NCBI GenBank assembly: GCA_032719365.1 | Contig: CM064868.1 | Location: 4,618,001 to 4,682,000, forward strand | Reading direction: 5' to 3' | From: Prinsepia uniflora | Lineage: Eukaryota; Streptophyta; Magnoliopsida; Rosales; Rosaceae | DNA length: 64,000 nucleotides | Part shown: positions 48,770-60,842 of the stretch, one piece after another | How positions within the stretch are numbered: position 1 is the first letter of the stretch | Layout: every line of letters begins with the position of its first letter | Position numbers and translations under genes: made by a program | Notes under the pieces: model-generated | The model's input: only the letters and a program-made list of their open reading frames with translations | Database searches by the model: none | What the model was told of the DNA's origin: nothing

Positions 48770-50518
48770 TGTCAAGGCCCACCCCTAATCCCCCCCAGTA
48801 TTAGGGACTGAACCCTGCTCCCGTCTAACCTACGCATGACACGAAGGCTAAACTGACGTCCAACCTTCATGTGACACGTAAGTCGGACAAGGGATTCTCG
48901 AACTGACCGTCCAAAGTTTTCCGAACTTCCCCGAGTGCGCAAAGGCTACTGTGGATCGTACGTGTGATGTCTCCGTCTCTCCCGACCAACAGCCCGCGCC
49001 GCACAACCTGGAGGGTATCAAAAACACGAAAAGACTGTGAGTGGACAAAAATAAAGTTTAAGTTCAAAAACATTTCATAAAACAATCACATTTATACCCT
49101 CCGCGTAAAACCAATGCATGCATATCAAGTTCACATAAAAAAAACATGTACGAAAACAAAACACATTTTCCTTTCCAAATCCCGGACCTCAGCCCAAAAC
49201 CATCGAAAACCATTATCATCAACTCTCAGTGAAATCCAAAACACATTTGAAACCACATTCTCATCCATCGAACCTGCTGGATCTATCTGAGTCTTTAAAC
49301 TCCCGAGTCTTTAAACTCAATAACTAGGCCTCAATAATTCGAGTCTTTAAACTCCCGAGTCTTTAAACTCAATCCGGGTCTTTAAACCCAATCTGAGCTC
49401 GTCCCCCGTCAAACACAATATCCGGGTCTTTAAACCCAATAACCAGATCCAGCAAATCCAATCCAAACCGTTTGAAAACCATTTTCCATTTCCATATCCA
49501 ATCCGAATCCGCAATCACTGATCTGATGCCCTTCCGGCATCCAGAACCGTCATTCCGAATCCAAATCCAGAACTCATATCCATTTCCTTTCCAGATCCGA
49601 GTTCGCAACCATCATGCCGTAAGCTAGCATCCGGAATAACCATTTCGAACCCAAACCCGGAAATCCATTCAAGTCCCGAATCAAATCCCGAATCGTCACT
49701 CGTAATTCTGATTCCAAAACCCGAAATCACATTTCCGAAAACCACCTTTGAACTGGGCCTCAAGCCCGAAAACACTTTTTCAAAATCCTTTTACTTTCTT
49801 TGAAATCAAATCGTATTTCAAATCCCGAAAACGTATCCTTAAACCAGGTTCAAATCACGTTATTTGTCAAAATCTCGTAAAACGTGAAATACCGTTATTT
49901 CCTCGAAAAACGTGTAAAATCGTAAACCATTACAATCATAAACAGTGGTCACAGTTTTCGGGCTTCCCGGCTACAGGCCACGGCGAGCCTCACAGCTGAG
50001 TTTAATCCACTTGTAGCAACCTCCACGATGTCATCCCAATAATTAATTAGCTTAACAACCCTTAAAACAAACTAACCAAAATCGGGTCTAAAAACAGTGG
50101 TCACAGTTCTTACCTCCACCGTGTACGACGGCCCTCGGCGGTGGTTTCAACCCAGTCCTCAACATCAGTTCTTACTTTTCCTTACAACTTATGGTCCACA
50201 AGTGAAAGATGAAAGTAATTGTGAAGATGGTCTCTCACAGTCCCCTGTTTCTCAGAGTTCGAGACCCACCGTCCACGACGGTCCTCCTCCACCTCTGTCC
50301 CACCCCACTTCATTAATCACCAGCAACCCTCACTTAACTCTCAGTTTCCCTCTGATCAAACACTCAATCACAAGACTCACACACCCTGAGAATTGGTCGA
50401 TCACTCTCTGTTCTCTCCTTTACACAATTTAAACCAAAAATGCACAATTGTAGCTTAACCGCGAGAAGGCTGGAAACCTCTAGGAATAGGCCAGGTGTCA
50501 CTCTCCCTGTGGACTTAA

Positions 50519-53393
50519 TGTCAGGACCCGTCCCAAATATCACCTCGATACTCGGGATGAACCCTGCTCCCGTCTGACAATCATACTTACAATACCAAAA
50601 AGAAACTTAATACAACTATAAGCATAACCATCAGACGAAGGAGTAAATATATACAACAGTAAGTCAGAGCATAGTTCTACAAAATGGGCACCAAAAGTCC
50701 TACAAGTCTAAGTCCGCAACGGAAGAACGTCGGAAGCCCTATGCCTCGATATCTGCCTCAACGTTCACCCCAGCGCTATCACCACGACCTGGAGGGAAAA
50801 TTTAAAAACAAAAGGTGTGAGTGGACCAAAAAGAATGAAAGTTTAAAACCGTTTTACCAACAATCAACGTAAGGAAATAAAATCCTTTATTCCCTCCGGT
50901 TAAAAACCAGGCATGCCCATGGAGTAATAGAAAGATCATAATATGAAAAACATCATAAGAAACAGAGACACTATAAATACCATAAGAAACAGATACACTA
51001 TAAAACATCATAAGAAACCAAAGTATAACCCGATCAAACCTGCTGGACCTATCCGAGTCTTTAAACTCAACCAGGCCTCACATATCAATCCGAGTCTTTA
51101 AACTCCCGAGTCTTTAAACTCAATAGGCCTATGGGGGTAATATCATAATATCCGAGTCTTTAAACTCCCGAGTCTTTAAACTCAATCCGGGCCCGTCCCC
51201 CATCAATATCAATCCGGGTCTTTAAACCCATATCCAGATCCAGCAAATCCAATCCATATCCAGTGTAAAACCAGTTCAAAATCCATCGCCAAATCCGAAT
51301 TCGAAATCCCCGGTTCGAAGCCCTTCCGGCGTTCAGAACCGACATTCCGAACCCAAATCCGGAAAATCCATTTCCATACTAAAAACCATAGGAAATCCCT
51401 AACCATGTTTCATAACCCATTTTCCATCATCAGAAAACAATTATAGGGTGAATTTCTCAAATATAGCATCAAAATCTGAAAACCGGCTTTTTCTCGAAAA
51501 ATGTGTAAACATCTCAATCACGAATCACCATCATTAAAACATAAAAACACACATAGAATCATAAAACAGTAAATTAAAACAGTTGGCATGCTCGGAAATA
51601 AGAAAGAGTCCACTCACAGTTTACGACACGTCACTCGCGCTCCGTGCGCTCCTCAACCGTCTCTGGTGTCTCCCGTCCTGTCAATAGATACCAAATAGGG
51701 TCACAATAACATCAAGGAGACCTTCCCTATTTTCCCCAATTTTTCGGGAATTTAATAATATTTTAATCATAAACCCTAAACCGTACGGATTCCCGAACCA
51801 TTCCGTAACACCGTCCGATTAACCCGAAAACTATACCATTGGACTCCTTAGGACATTTAGGACTAAACTCATGTTGGACGTTTAACCGGATTCCTTCCCA
51901 CGCGCCCCCACGCGCCGCCCAAAGTGGCTGCGCGTGGGCCTCACGCGCCTGCTACAGTCACCTTCAACCTCGAGTCACCCGGTTCAACACAGTTGAACCG
52001 GCGTGACCGGTTCTCCGCCGTTCACCCACCGTTCTTCTCCATTTCAATCCCACTAGCTTCGTCCAGTTCCCTGCAATCAATCCCAGTCCTAAAATCCAGC
52101 AATCACGGCCTAGAACCCTTCGTCCTCAACCTCGAAAAAACTTGCCCGTGGCTCTGTTTTCCTTCCCGGCCGTCCACAGCTTCCCCCGTCACGGTGGTGA
52201 TACCAGCACCACCCTAGGACCTTACTGAGTCCTACCCAACTCATAGAATCCGTCGATTCATCCCCGAAGTCCACGACTTCAAGTTTGAAATCACGGCCAA
52301 AACAGAGTAGTGGATACTCGCCGTCGAACCACCAGCCACCGTGAACCTCCCGTCACGGCAACCACCACAGACGACGCCTAAGACCTCCCTGAACAACACC
52401 CTGACCTCCTAATCCCTCGCCTCTAAGCCCATCATCACGACTTTGCAATTGAAAAAGCCACGAAAAACAGAGTAAACGGGCTTACCTTTCGATTCCGGCG
52501 CCGCCGTGAGAACCGTCAACCACCACCGTGCTCGTGGGACTCCCCTCAACCTCCTGCGTCTCCTACCGCCCTGGTTTGCCTCACCACACGACACAACAGC
52601 CTCCACCGTCCACGATCTCCTCTGTTTTCCTCAAACGTTCGCCGCACCACCACCGTGCCGCCGTGCACGATTCCAATCCCAAAACACGATCAGCACCTCA
52701 CCCACGTCTCTCTGTCACTCTCACCAGTCACTCCTCACTCTCCCTAGCCTCTAGATCGATCACCGCCTCACTCAACCTTCTCTCTGTTTTCTGTGTTTCA
52801 AACCCAACACGGTTTGATTTTTTTGTACAAGGTGTGGCCGTGCACACTTGAGAATGGCCTGGAACCATCCAGCCACTCCCACGTGTCCAACATCCATAGG
52901 CCAACCCCAAATATCTGCCACTTGCCCTTATCTGATTGGGCTGAGGAAAAATGACCAAAATGCCCATCCTGCACAAAATTACCATTTTGCCCTTAGACTT
53001 TCCAGACCCGTATCTTTTCCGTCCGACGTCCGATGACAGCGTGCCGCCTGTCGTTGAACTCAGGACGTCGAGACCTATCCAACGGTCCTCGGTCTACGTG
53101 AAAATCACACATCCTCCAAAAAGTCAACATTTTCCCTTTTAACTCAAAATTACGGTAACGCCCCCAACCTTCCGTACATCATAACTTTTCCTCCGGTTGT
53201 CCGAATCGAACCTGCCGCCTGTCTTCGGACTCGTGACGTCCTAACCTACGTCACGGTCAAGGGCTAACACTCATCCAATCAATATTACAAAAAGTCAACT
53301 TTTCGTTTACTATTCACAGGGGCAAAATCGTCCTTTTTACAAAACTTCACAGAAATTACATTTTTACCCTTCCCGTAGGTACGGGTTGTTACA
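50519..53393 (-). repeat. 3' LTR of element 3
   Basis: It is 2875 bp and carries six dyad units at 51055-51229 (five GAGT, one GGGT). Other landmarks are the conserved CCACGACCTGGAGGG..GTGAGTGGAC block (50784-50825), an ACGCGC-rich segment (51898-51950) and the inverted GTGACGT/ACGTCAC pair (about 53233-53254). No gene is present; small ORFs are duplicated in the other LTR and incidental. Confidence 0.97.
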
Positions 53394-53410
53394 ATCTACC
53401 CCCCTAAAAA
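53394..53410 (-). promoter_or_regulatory. Polypurine tract of element 3
   Basis: In sense orientation TTTTTAGGGGGGTAGAT abuts the 3' LTR start (TGTAACAACCC). Confidence 0.85.
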
Positions 53411-53428
53411 GAATTTCGTCCCCGAAAT

Positions 53429-56400
53429 TCAGTGAAATAAATAAGGGTACTGTTCTCGCATCAAGGCCTCGGGTTCCCAAGTAGCTTCTTCAACCTGATG
53501 ATTTCGCCACAATACCTTCACTAAGGGAACCGTCTTCCTTCGCAACACTTTATCCTTCCGATCCAGGATTGCAACAGGTTGCTCTTCAAAACTCAAGTCT
53601 TCCCTCAGTTCCACTGGTTGTGCTTCTAAAACATGCGAATCATCTCGAATATATTTCCGAAGCATAGAAACATGAAAGACATTATGCACCTTTTCCAAAT
53701 CTGCTGGTAAGGCCAATCGATAAGCTACAGGACCAATCCGCTCCAAAATCTCATACGGTCCAATGTAACGAGGACTCAACTTCCCTCGTCTGCCAAATCG
53801 TACAATTCCTTTCCAAGGAGATAGCTTCAGGAAAACCCAGTCTCCAACAGCAAACTCCAAATCCCTGATCCTACGGTCAGCGTAGCTCTTTTGGCGGTCC
53901 TGCGCTGCCTTCAATCGATCCCTAATCAATACCACTTTTTCCTGAGTAAGCTCCACCAGCTCAGAAGTAGTCAACCTCCTCTCACCAACCTCAGTCCAAC
54001 ACAATGGAGTCCGACACTGCCGCCCATACAAAGCCTCGTAAGGAGCCATCCCAATGCTCTCCTGAAAACTATTATTATAAGCGAACTCCATCAAAGGCAG
54101 GTGTGATTCCCAAGTACCCTGAAACTGAAGCACACAAGCTCGCATCATATCCTCGAGAATCTGAATAGTCCGCTCAGACTGCCCATCAGTCTGAGGATGA
54201 AAAGCAGTACTGAAGTGTAATTTAGTCCCAAAAGCTTCCTGTAAGCTCTGCCAAAATCGAGAAGTGAATCTCGGATCTCTATCAGATACTATCGACTCCG
54301 GAGTCCCATGCAATCGAATAATCTCATTAATAAACAACTGTGCAAACTGTTCCAACCTGAAGTTCTCCCGTACTGGTAAGAAATGAGCAGACTTCGTAAG
54401 TCGATCCACAACAACCCATACACCATCGTGTCCCTTCGGTGTTCTCGGAAGCTTGAACACAAAATCCATAGTCAAGTGATCCCATTTCCACTCGGGAATC
54501 GGCAAAGGTTGCATTGCTCCATAAGGTCTCTGCCGCTCGGCTTTTACCTGTTGACAAATCAAACATCTACTGACATACTCTGCAATTTCACGTTTCATCC
54601 CTGACCACCAGTAATGCTCTCGAAGTGTACGATACATCTTGGTCCCACCGGGATGCATCGCATATGCTGAACAGTGAGCCTCATCCAGTATCACCTTCTT
54701 CAAGACTTCATCCTCAGGAACACACAACCGTCCATTCTTAACCAAGGCTCCATCCTCACGGATCTCAAAATCCTGTCTTTCTCCAGCCTCGACCTCAATC
54801 CGAATGATGCCCAGAATAGGGTCCTCAAACTGAGCATCAATCACCTGATCAATCAAGACGGGTCGCACATGGAAACTCGCTAGGAGGGCTCCCTGATCAT
54901 CCACAGTCAACTCTACTCCCAACTTACGGAGTTCAACCAACAAAGGTAACCGTACTGTCCTCAAATGCGACAAAGAACCAGCTGACTTTCTGCTCAGAGC
55001 ATCGGCTACCACATTAGCCTTCCCTGGATGATACTCAATAGTACAGTCGTAGTCCTTCAGTAACTCCAACCAACGGCGCTGTCTGAGGTTCAATTCCTTT
55101 TGAGTGAACAAATACTTCAAACTCTTGTGGTCCGTAAAAATTCTGCACTTCTCACCGTACAAGTAATGTCGCCAAATCTTCAATGCATGAACCACCGCAG
55201 CCAATTCCAAGTCATGTGTAGGGTAGTTCACCTCATGGGGTTTCAATTGCCGGGAAGCATAAGCAATCACTTTCCCGTGCTGCATCAAGACACAACCCAA
55301 ACCTTGTAAAGAAGCGTCACTGTACACCTCGAACTCCCCACTATCATCTGGAAGGGCTAACACAGGAGCAGATGTCAACCGCCTTTTAAGCTCCTGGAAA
55401 CTCTGTTCACAGTTCTCATCCCACTCAAACCGAACTCCCTTCCGTGTCAACCTCGTCAACGGTGCTGCAAGAATAGAAAAACCCTCAATAAAACGCCGGT
55501 AATACCCTGCCAAACCCAGAAAACTCCGAATTTCCGTCACCGTCTTAGGCTGTTCCCAATTGGCTACCGCCTCAACTTTCTGAGGATCCACACGAATGCC
55601 CTCGGCCGAAATCACATGGCCAAGAAATCCAACACTGGTTAACCAGAACTGACACTTACTGAGCTTCGCATACAACTGATGCTCCCTCAACGTTTTAAGC
55701 ACAATCCTCAGATGTTTCTCATGCGCCTTCGCACTCTTCGAATACACCAAAATATCGTCAATGAAAACAATCACAAAATGATCCAAGTAGGGCCGGAACA
55801 CTCGGTTCATAAGGTCCATAAAAGCTGCTGGGACATTAGTCAAACCAAAAGGCATCACCACAAACTCATAGTGACCGTACCTGGTCCGGAAAGCTGTCTT
55901 CGGTATATCCTCCTCTTTAACCCGTAACTGGTGATAGCCGGAGCGAAGATCAATCTTCGAGAAATACTGTGCTCCCTTGAGCTGGTCAAACAAATCATCA
56001 ATCCGGGGTAGGGGGTACTTATTCCGAATAGTTACCTTATTCAGTTGCCTGTAATCCACACACAACCTCAATCCTCCGTCCTTTTTCTTGACAAACAAAA
56101 CAGGTGCTCCCCAAGGCGACGTACTCGGTCGAATAAATCCTATATCGACCAACTCTTGCAACTGGGCCTTAAGTTCCCTCAATTCGGCAGGTGCCATACG
56201 GTAAGGAGTCTGAGAAATAGGCTGTGTACCTGGTAGAAGCTCAATCGTAAACTCAAGATCTCGGTGTGGGGGTAGTCCTGGCAACTCCTCGGGAAAAACA
56301 TCGGGAAACTCCCGTACCACTGGTATATCCTCCGCCCTCTCTGGCGTAGCACGCGTATCCACCACATGAGCTATGTAACCCTGGCACCCCTTCCGTAACA

Positions 56401-57886
56401 GTTTACTAGCCTCGAGTGCCGCAATAACTCCCGTAGGAAGTGCACGCTGATCCCCCTGAAATGTAGTCTCTGGTAATCCGGGACTCCGAAAAGTCACTCT
56501 CCTATCGAAACATTCGATAGAAGCATGATGTCTCGTCAACCAGTCCATACCCAAGATCACATCAAAGTCCCGTAAATCCAAGAGTAACAAATCTGCCAGT
56601 AACTCCACCTGGCCTACCATTACCGGACACTCTCTCAAAACCTGAGTCACTACCAACACCTCCCCAGTAGGTGTACTCACTCCTAACGCACAATCCAAAG
56701 TAGACACCTCCCTTTCCTTAACCAGACTACAACTCCGAGCTACAAATGAATGGGTAGCCCCGGGATCTATCAAAGTAAAAACGGTATGACCAAGTATGGT
56801 GAGTGTACCTGTCACCACTCCCGGTGCTGACCTAGCCTCCTGCTGAGTCATCGCAAAAACTCGCGCCTGTGGTCCCGACGACCTACCGCGCCCTCTGGAA
56901 CTGCTCGTGGCACCACCGCCACCCCTAGGGCCTGCCGCCCCTGATACTGATGCAGTACTCCGCCCGGGTTCTGCTGCACCTCTGCCTGCTCCACCCTCCG
57001 GAGCTAACAATGGGCACTCCCGACGGAAATGTCCTCGCTCCCCACAGTAGAAGCAAGTGTCTCTACCGGGTCCACCGGTATGCCTCCCTGTCGAAGCCAC
57101 TGAAGTCGCACTCGCCTGAGGAGTCGGCTGTGACCTAACTCCTCGAAATCCTGAGCCCTGGAAACTGCCTGGTCTACCATACCGGGCTCCACCAGCCGAT
57201 AGTGATCCACCAAAATTACCCCGTTTCGGGGGCCTCTGACTCGATGCTCCTGGGAATGACTGCTCTCGGCGTCGAACACTGCCCGAATACTGTGGTCGAG
57301 CAGGTAAACTGGCCTCCACCCTGACAGCAGCATCAGACAACTCCCGGAAAGTAGCAAAAGAGCCGGCTGTCACTATGGCCCTGATCTCTCCCCGGAGACC
57401 CAACTCAAACCGGCGGCACTTCTCCGCCTCAGTCGCCACAAATGCCGGAGCAAAACGAGATAGCATCTGGAACCTCTGCTCATACTCAGCCACTGTCAAG
57501 TTTCCTTGCTTCAAGTGAAGGAATTCCGCTTCCTTCGCATCCCTGAAAGAACGGGGATAGTACTGATCTAGAAACCTCTCCCGGAACGTCTCCCAGGTCA
57601 CAGTATGTGCATCCCAGCCGGACAGTTCCAGCGTATACCACCACTCGTAGGCAGCTCCATCCAACAGAAAAGTGGCTAACAATACCCGATCCTCGGGAGG
57701 ACAGTGCATCACCCCAAAAATACGCTCGAGTCGGGTGATCCATCGGTGAGCTTCCTCGGGATCAGCCCCACCGCTGAACGTAGTAGCCCCAAGCCTCTGG
57801 GCTCTCTCGATCGAAGCACTCTCAGTCCCTCTCGCCGCTTCATCTTCAGGTCGTGGAGGGGGTTCACGTCTCGGAGGCATGATCAA
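53429..57886 (-). CDS. Intact Gag-Pol polyprotein of element 3 (chromovirus)
   Basis: The 1485-residue single frame has all retroelement functions in order. The retrotransposon Gag domain is at about 40-190. A CCHC zinc knuckle uses C278, C281, H286 and C291. The aspartic protease has D374 in LIDPGATHSF. RT (about 560-760) has FIDD at 708-711 and MPFGLTN. RNase H (about 850-965) has YSDAS, and TDHKSLKYLF closes the domain. Integrase has an HHCC finger near 1071-1111 and catalytic D1141, D1202 and E1238 with the standard 35-residue D-E spacing. The C-terminal chromodomain (about 1425-1485) has VLRRKTVPLVKVLWRN and EEATWEPE. Chromodomains of this type guide integration to heterochromatin. Gag and Pol are fused without stop or frameshift, as is usual for Tekay. 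The start may be codon 1 or Met3. There are no disabling changes. Confidence 0.97.
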   Translation of the reverse strand: MIMPPRREPPPRPEDEAARGTESASIERAQRLGATTFSGGADPEEAHRWITRLERIFGVMHCPPEDRVLLATFLLDGAAYEWWYTLELSGWDAHTVTWETFRERFLDQYYPRSFRDAKEAEFLHLKQGNLTVAEYEQRFQMLSRFAPAFVATEAEKCRRFELGLRGEIRAIVTAGSFATFRELSDAAVRVEASLPARPQYSGSVRRREQSFPGASSQRPPKRGNFGGSLSAGGARYGRPGSFQGSGFRGVRSQPTPQASATSVASTGRHTGGPGRDTCFYCGERGHFRRECPLLAPEGGAGRGAAEPGRSTASVSGAAGPRGGGGATSSSRGRGRSSGPQARVFAMTQQEARSAPGVVTGTLTILGHTVFTLIDPGATHSFVARSCSLVKEREVSTLDCALGVSTPTGEVLVVTQVLRECPVMVGQVELLADLLLLDLRDFDVILGMDWLTRHHASIECFDRRVTFRSPGLPETTFQGDQRALPTGVIAALEASKLLRKGCQGYIAHVVDTRATPERAEDIPVVREFPDVFPEELPGLPPHRDLEFTIELLPGTQPISQTPYRMAPAELRELKAQLQELVDIGFIRPSTSPWGAPVLFVKKKDGGLRLCVDYRQLNKVTIRNKYPLPRIDDLFDQLKGAQYFSKIDLRSGYHQLRVKEEDIPKTAFRTRYGHYEFVVMPFGLTNVPAAFMDLMNRVFRPYLDHFVIVFIDDILVYSKSAKAHEKHLRIVLKTLREHQLYAKLSKCQFWLTSVGFLGHVISAEGIRVDPQKVEAVANWEQPKTVTEIRSFLGLAGYYRRFIEGFSILAAPLTRLTRKGVRFEWDENCEQSFQELKRRLTSAPVLALPDDSGEFEVYSDASLQGLGCVLMQHGKVIAYASRQLKPHEVNYPTHDLELAAVVHALKIWRHYLYGEKCRIFTDHKSLKYLFTQKELNLRQRRWLELLKDYDCTIEYHPGKANVVADALSRKSAGSLSHLRTVRLPLLVELRKLGVELTVDDQGALLASFHVRPVLIDQVIDAQFEDPILGIIRIEVEAGERQDFEIREDGALVKNGRLCVPEDEVLKKVILDEAHCSAYAMHPGGTKMYRTLREHYWWSGMKREIAEYVSRCLICQQVKAERQRPYGAMQPLPIPEWKWDHLTMDFVFKLPRTPKGHDGVWVVVDRLTKSAHFLPVRENFRLEQFAQLFINEIIRLHGTPESIVSDRDPRFTSRFWQSLQEAFGTKLHFSTAFHPQTDGQSERTIQILEDMMRACVLQFQGTWESHLPLMEFAYNNSFQESIGMAPYEALYGRQCRTPLCWTEVGERRLTTSELVELTQEKVVLIRDRLKAAQDRQKSYADRRIRDLEFAVGDWVFLKLSPWKGIVRFGRRGKLSPRYIGPYEILERIGPVAYRLALPADLEKVHNVFHVSMLRKYIRDDSHVLEAQPVELREDLSFEEQPVAILDRKDKVLRRKTVPLVKVLWRNHQVEEATWEPEALMREQYPYLFH

Positions 57887-57953
57887 TCGTACGCTGAAAG
57901 AGGCATAGAGTTAGTATAATAACCTAGACCCAACGCAAATCGACACAACCTAT

Positions 57954-57965
57954 GCTCTGATACCA
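57954..57965 (-). promoter_or_regulatory. Primer-binding site of element 3 (initiator Met tRNA)
   Basis: TGGTATCAGAGC in sense orientation lies 2 nt inside the 5' LTR boundary at 57968. Confidence 0.95.
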
Positions 57966-57967
57966 AT

Positions 57968-60842
57968 TGTCAGGACCCGTCCCAAATATCACCTCGATAC
58001 TCGGGATGAACCCTGCTCCCGTCTGACAATCATACTTACAATACCAAAAAGAAACTTAATACAACTATAAGCATAACCATCAGACGAAGGAGTAAATATA
58101 TACAACAGTAAGTCAGAGCATAGTTCTACAAAATGGGCACCAAAAGTCCTACAAGTCTAAGTCCGCAACGGAAGAACGTCGGAAGCCCTATGCCTCGATA
58201 TCTGCCTCAACGTTCACCCCAGCGCTATCACCACGACCTGGAGGGAAAATTTAAAAACAAAAGGTGTGAGTGGACCAAAAAGAATGAAAGTTTAAAACCG
58301 TTTTACCAACAATCAACGTAAGGAAATAAAATCCTTTATTCCCTCCGGTTAAAAACCAGGCATGCCCATGGAGTAATAGAAAGATCATAATATGAAAAAC
58401 ATCATAAGAAACAGAGACACTATAAATACCATAAGAAACAGATACACTATAAAACATCATAAGAAACCAAAGTATAACCCGATCAAACCTGCTGGACCTA
58501 TCCGAGTCTTTAAACTCAACCAGGCCTCACATATCAATCCGAGTCTTTAAACTCCCGAGTCTTTAAACTCAATAGGCCTATGGGGGTAATATCATAATAT
58601 CCGAGTCTTTAAACTCCCGAGTCTTTAAACTCAATCCGGGCCCGTCCCCCATCAATATCAATCCGGGTCTTTAAACCCATATCCAGATCCAGCAAATCCA
58701 ATCCATATCCAGTGTAAAACCAGTTCAAAATCCATCGCCAAATCCGAATTCGAAATCCCCGGTTCGAAGCCCTTCCGGCGTTCAGAACCGACATTCCGAA
58801 CCCAAATCCGGAAAATCCATTTCCATACTAAAAACCATAGGAAATCCCTAACCATGTTTCATAACCCATTTTCCATCATCAGAAAACAATTATAGGGTGA
58901 ATTTCTCAAATATAGCATCAAAATCTGAAAACCGGCTTTTTCTCGAAAAACGTGTAAACATCTCAATCACGAATCACCATCATTAAAACATAAAAACACA
59001 CATAGAATCATAAAACAGTAAATTAAAACAGTTGGCATGCTCGGAAATAAGAAAGAGTCCACTCACAGTTTACGACACGTCACTCGCGCTCCGTGCGCTC
59101 CTCAACCGTCTCTGGTGTCTCCCGTCCTGTCAATAGATACCAAATAGGGTCACAATAACATCAAGGAGACCTTCCCTATTTTCCCCAATTTTTCGGGAAT
59201 TTAATAATATTTTAATCATAAACCCTAAACCGTACGGATTCCCGAACCATTCCGTAACACCGTCCGATTAACCCGAAAACTATACCATTGGACTCCTTAG
59301 GACATTTAGGACTAAACTCATGTTGGACGTTTAACCGGATTCCTTCCCACGCGCCCCCACGCGCCGCCCAAAGTGGCTGCGCGTGGGCCTCACGCGCCTG
59401 CTACAGTCACCTTCAACCTCGAGTCACCCGGTTCAACACAGTTGAACCGGCGTGACCGGTTCTCCGCCGTTCACCCACCGTTCTTCTCCATTTCAATCCC
59501 ACTAGCTTCGTCCAGTTCCCTGCAATCAATCCCAGTCCTAAAATCCAGCAATCACGGCCTAGAACCCTTCGTCCTCAACCTCGAAAAAACTTGCCCGTGG
59601 CTCTGTTTTCCTTCCCGGCCGTCCACAGCTTCCCCCGTCACGGTGGTGATACCAGCACCACCCTAGGACCTTACTGAGTCCTACCCAACTCATAGAATCC
59701 GTCGATTCATCCCCGAAGTCCACGACTTCAAGTTTGAAATCACGGCCAAAACAGAGTAGTGGATACTCGCCGTCGAACCACCAGCCACCGTGAACCTCCC
59801 GTCACGGCAACCACCACAGACGACGCCTAAGACCTCCCTGAACAACACCCTGACCTCCTAATCCCTCGCCTCTAAGCCCATCATCACGACTTTGCAATTG
59901 AAAAAGCCACGAAAAACAGAGTAAACGGGCTTACCTTTCGATTCCGGCGCCGCCGTGAGAACCGTCAACCACCACCGTGCTCGTGGGACTCCCCTCAACC
60001 TCCTGCGTCTCCTACCGCCCTGGTTTGCCTCACCACACGACACAACAGCCTCCACCGTCCACGATCTCCTCTGTTTTCCTCAAACGTTCGCCGCACCACC
60101 ACCGTGCCGCCGTGCACGATTCCAATCCCAAAACACGATCAGCACCTCACCCACGTCTCTCTGTCACTCTCACCAGTCACTCCTCACTCTCCCTAGCCTC
60201 TAGATCGATCACCGCCTCACTCAACCTTCTCTCTGTTTTCTGTGTTTCAAACCCAACACGGTTTGATTTTTTTGTACAAGGTGTGGCCGTGCACACTTGA
60301 GAATGGCCTGGAACCATCCAGCCACTCCCACGTGTCCAACATCCATAGGCCAACCCCAAATATCTGCCACTTGCCCTTATCTGATTGGGCTGAGGAAAAA
60401 TGACCAAAATGCCCATCCTGCACAAAATTACCATTTTGCCCTTAGACTTTCCAGACCCGTATCTTTTCCGTCCGACGTCCGATGACAGCGTGCCGCCTGT
60501 CGTTGAACTCAGGACGTCGAGACCTATCCAACGGTCCTCGGTCTACGTGAAAATCACACATCCTCCAAAAAGTCAACATTTTCCCTTTTAACTCAAAATT
60601 ACGGTAACGCCCCCAACCTTCCGTACATCATAACTTTTCCTCCGGTTGTCCGAATCGAACCTGCCGCCTGTCTTCGGACTCGTGACGTCCTAACCTACGT
60701 CACGGTCAAGGGCTAACACTCATCCAATCAATATTACAAAAAGTCAACTTTTCGTTTACTATTCACAGGGGCAAAATCGTCCTTTTTACAAAACTTCACA
60801 GAAATTACATTTTTACCCTTCCCGTAGGTACGGGTTGTTACA
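57968..60842 (-). repeat. 5' LTR of element 3
   Basis: It is 2875 bp and matches 50519-53393 at a constant offset of 7449 bp. It includes the dyad array at 58504-58678 and the inverted ACGT pair at about 60682-60703. Confidence 0.97.

Larger units (their letters stand above)
50519..60842 (-). mobile_element. Chromovirus element 3 (Tekay/Del-type), intact and young
   Basis: CTTAA is duplicated at 50514-50518 and 60843-60847. Both LTRs are exactly 2875 bp (50519-53393 and 57968-60842). The only difference I noticed is T at 51502 against C at 58951. The internal region has a purine tract, a single uninterrupted gag-pol frame and an initiator-Met primer site. All parts needed for autonomous transposition are visible, so it is either a recent insertion or a very recently homogenised one. 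Confidence 0.97.

Noticed and set aside
52409..52851. Plausible-looking small proteins (MEAVVSCG..., MLVGLPST...) present twice
   Set aside because: The duplicates at 59858-60300 are simply the other LTR of element 3. Composition follows GC-rich LTR sequence and no motif is present.
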